NCBI RefSeq assembly: GCF_029960815.1
Contig: NZ_JASBRE010000011.1
Span: forward strand, 62,001-126,000
DNA: 64,000 bases
Direction: 5' to 3'
Source: Pseudomonas sp. AL03
GTDB lineage: Bacteria; Pseudomonadota; Gammaproteobacteria; Pseudomonadales; Pseudomonadaceae
Shown here: positions 62,839-64,000 of the stretch, piece by piece
How the letters are laid out: each line of letters starts with the position of its first letter
Position numbering within the stretch: position 1 is the first letter of the stretch
Translations under genes and position numbers: made by a program
The notes under the pieces: model-generated
Database searches by the model: none
The model's input: only the letters and a program-made list of their open reading frames with translations
Told to the model about the DNA's origin: nothing

Positions 62839-63597
62839 GGGTGTATATCCATTTCTGCGGTAACGGCTACTTAGGGTTTCGCCCTTACGGCAACTCACTT
62901 TTTTTTCAAACGCCAAAAAAAAGTAAGCAAAAAAAGGCTCGCCCCGAGCGTCCGGCCCCTCGCTTAGGCTCGGCGTTCCTTCGCTCCGGCATTCATCTGG
63001 GGGCATCGCCTCCGGTTGGCTTCGCTTCAACCTCCTCTCGATGTGTTCGACTTCGTCGAACGGCGCTGCGCGCCTGCCCCCCAGATGAACACCTCCGCTC
63101 AGCCTCCCGAAGGGGCGGGTGGATCAAAATCAAAAGCTGCAGGCGAGCTAACGCTCGGCCTGTTGAGTGGTGAGAGGCGAGGGGGCGCGCTCTGCTTTTT
63201 GTGGGAGCCGGGCTTGCCCGCGATAGCGGCCTGACAGCCGACCAATATTCTTCGGACGTACGCCGTCCACTGGAGTCGCCGAAACGCCGGGCTTTGGCTT
63301 TTGAAGTTGATCCTGCTTTTGATCTCTCGCCCCTTCGGCAGGCCGAGCGGAGGTGTTCATCAGGGGGTTAGGCGCGTAGCGCCGTTCGGCGAAGCCGAAC
63401 ACATCGAGAGGAGGTTGAAGCGAAGCCAACCGGAGGCGATGCCCCCTGATGGACACCGTAGCGAGGGAACGCGGAGCTTTAGCGAGGCGCCGTACGCCGG
63501 GGCGAAGCCTTTTGCTTACTTTTCGGCGTCTGGAAAAGTGAGTCGCTGTAAAAGCGAAACCATAATCAGCCATCACCGCAGCAACGGATATACACCC
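62839..63597. repeat. Long imperfect inverted repeat between clpA and infA, with central REP
   Basis: Two arms of about 298 nt (62839-63136 and 63300-63597) are inverted copies of each other. They share 51 nt without mismatch (63000-63050 and 63396-63446) and lower similarity elsewhere. The outer ends read GGGTGTATATCC and its complement. The 163-nt centre contains a REP-type sequence at 63201-63224. No coding sequence was found: open frames within it follow the repeat, lack ribosome sites and have no family features. Confidence 0.9.
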
Positions 63598-63629
63598 AAA
63601 ACCCAAGAACCCACCAAATCGCAGACAAA

Positions 63630-63659
63630 CAAAAACGCCCGGCATAAACCGGGCGTTTT
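63630..63659. terminator. Terminator of infA (bidirectional)
   Basis: AAAAACGCCCGG and CCGGGCGTTTT pair around CATAAA; T-runs occur on both strands. On the minus strand it follows infA closely. Confidence 0.88.
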
Positions 63660-63671
63660 GTATTGACTTGA

Positions 63672-63890
63672 TTAGCGAGCGCGGTAAGTGATGCGCCCTT
63701 TGCTCAAGTCATAGGGCGTCAGCTCGACGCGCACCTTGTCACCGGTAAGAATACGAATGTAGTTCTTGCGCATCTTGCCGGAAATATGCGCGGTTACGAC
63801 GTGCCCATTTTCCAACTCCACACGAAACATGGTGTTGGGCAGGGTGTCGACGACAGTGCCTTCCATTTCGAAGCTGTCTTCTTTCGACAT
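63672..63890 (-). CDS. infA: Translation initiation factor IF-1
   Basis: The 72-residue OB-fold (S1-like) protein starts [11 protein letters not shown] and includes [16 protein letters not shown], both highly conserved in IF-1. It blocks the ribosomal A site during initiation. ATG 63890 gives the exact family length. Its position near clpA is usual in gammaproteobacteria. Confidence 0.98.
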
Positions 63891-64000
63891 GCAGTAAAGC
63901 CCTCGGTGTCCAATGAATGGCCCGGTGCAACTGCGCCAGGCAAAAGCGGCGTGCATTGTGCCCGAAAAATGGGGTTTAAGCCAAGGGGTTTACGGCTTGC

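Noticed and set aside
62836..63666. Short open frames between clpA and infA
   Set aside because: They lie inside the inverted repeat and mirror each other in composition; none has a ribosome site or domain.

Overview
The window is a piece of a Pseudomonas chromosome, most likely from the P. fluorescens group. This rests on gene order (folC-dedD-cvpA-purF-metZ; nuoA-N with fused nuoCD next to aceA; purB-hflD-mnmA-NUDIX-idh/icd-cspD-clpS-clpA-infA), on an RsmE-type CsrA protein, on Pseudomonas-style REP sequences, and on high-GC codon use. No prophage, transposase, CRISPR array or rRNA was seen.

Layout. 1-6.05 kb: folate, purine and methionine housekeeping genes (folC partial, dedD-like, cvpA, purF, metZ, an SDR gene). 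6.2-6.6 kb: tRNA-Val(UAC) and two identical tRNA-Asp(GUC). 6.98-26.93 kb: a complete accessory iron-uptake locus. It has a FecI-type sigma factor, a FecR-type regulator and a TonB receptor with an STN signalling domain, then a long, mostly overlapping gene series whose order matches the achromobactin loci of Dickeya and P. syringae: acsF, acsD, acsE, an MFS exporter, acsC, acsB, acsA, cbrA, cbrB, cbrC, cbrD. An FhuF-like iron-sulfur reductase and an RraA-like protein follow. 26.99-31.4 kb: a flavin oxidoreductase (PuuB-like), tRNA-Val(GAC), several small genes, rsmE, a SPOR lipoprotein and a decayed siderophore-interacting-protein pseudogene. 31.6-46.5 kb: the whole nuo operon (respiratory complex I), minus strand. 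47-55.3 kb: isocitrate lyase, a secretin-N-like protein, a GNAT acetyltransferase, a ribosomal-protein hydroxylase, purB, hflD, mnmA and a NUDIX hydrolase. 55.5-64 kb: two unrelated isocitrate dehydrogenases transcribed divergently, cspD, clpS-clpA, a large inverted-repeat region, and infA.

How the genes work together. The iron locus looks self-contained. AcsB (a relative of the citrate synthase SbnG) and AcsF would supply citrate and diaminobutyrate. AcsD, AcsC and AcsA (NIS synthetases) and AcsE (PLP decarboxylase) would assemble the siderophore and the MFS protein would export it. The TonB receptor and CbrABCD would import the ferric complex, and the FhuF-like protein could release iron by reduction. 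The sigma/FecR pair would sense ligand at the receptor, and a Fur-box-like site lies just before acsF. Separately, aceA, idh and icd put the isocitrate branch point (TCA cycle against glyoxylate shunt) close to complex I.

The most notable points are the complete achromobactin-type cluster with two extra genes, the RraA-like protein with an altered motif, the SIP pseudogene, a long inverted repeat between clpA and infA, a 9-bp palindrome at the nuo promoter and a long, possibly structured aceA leader. All functional calls come from reading the sequence and from family knowledge; no database search was run.
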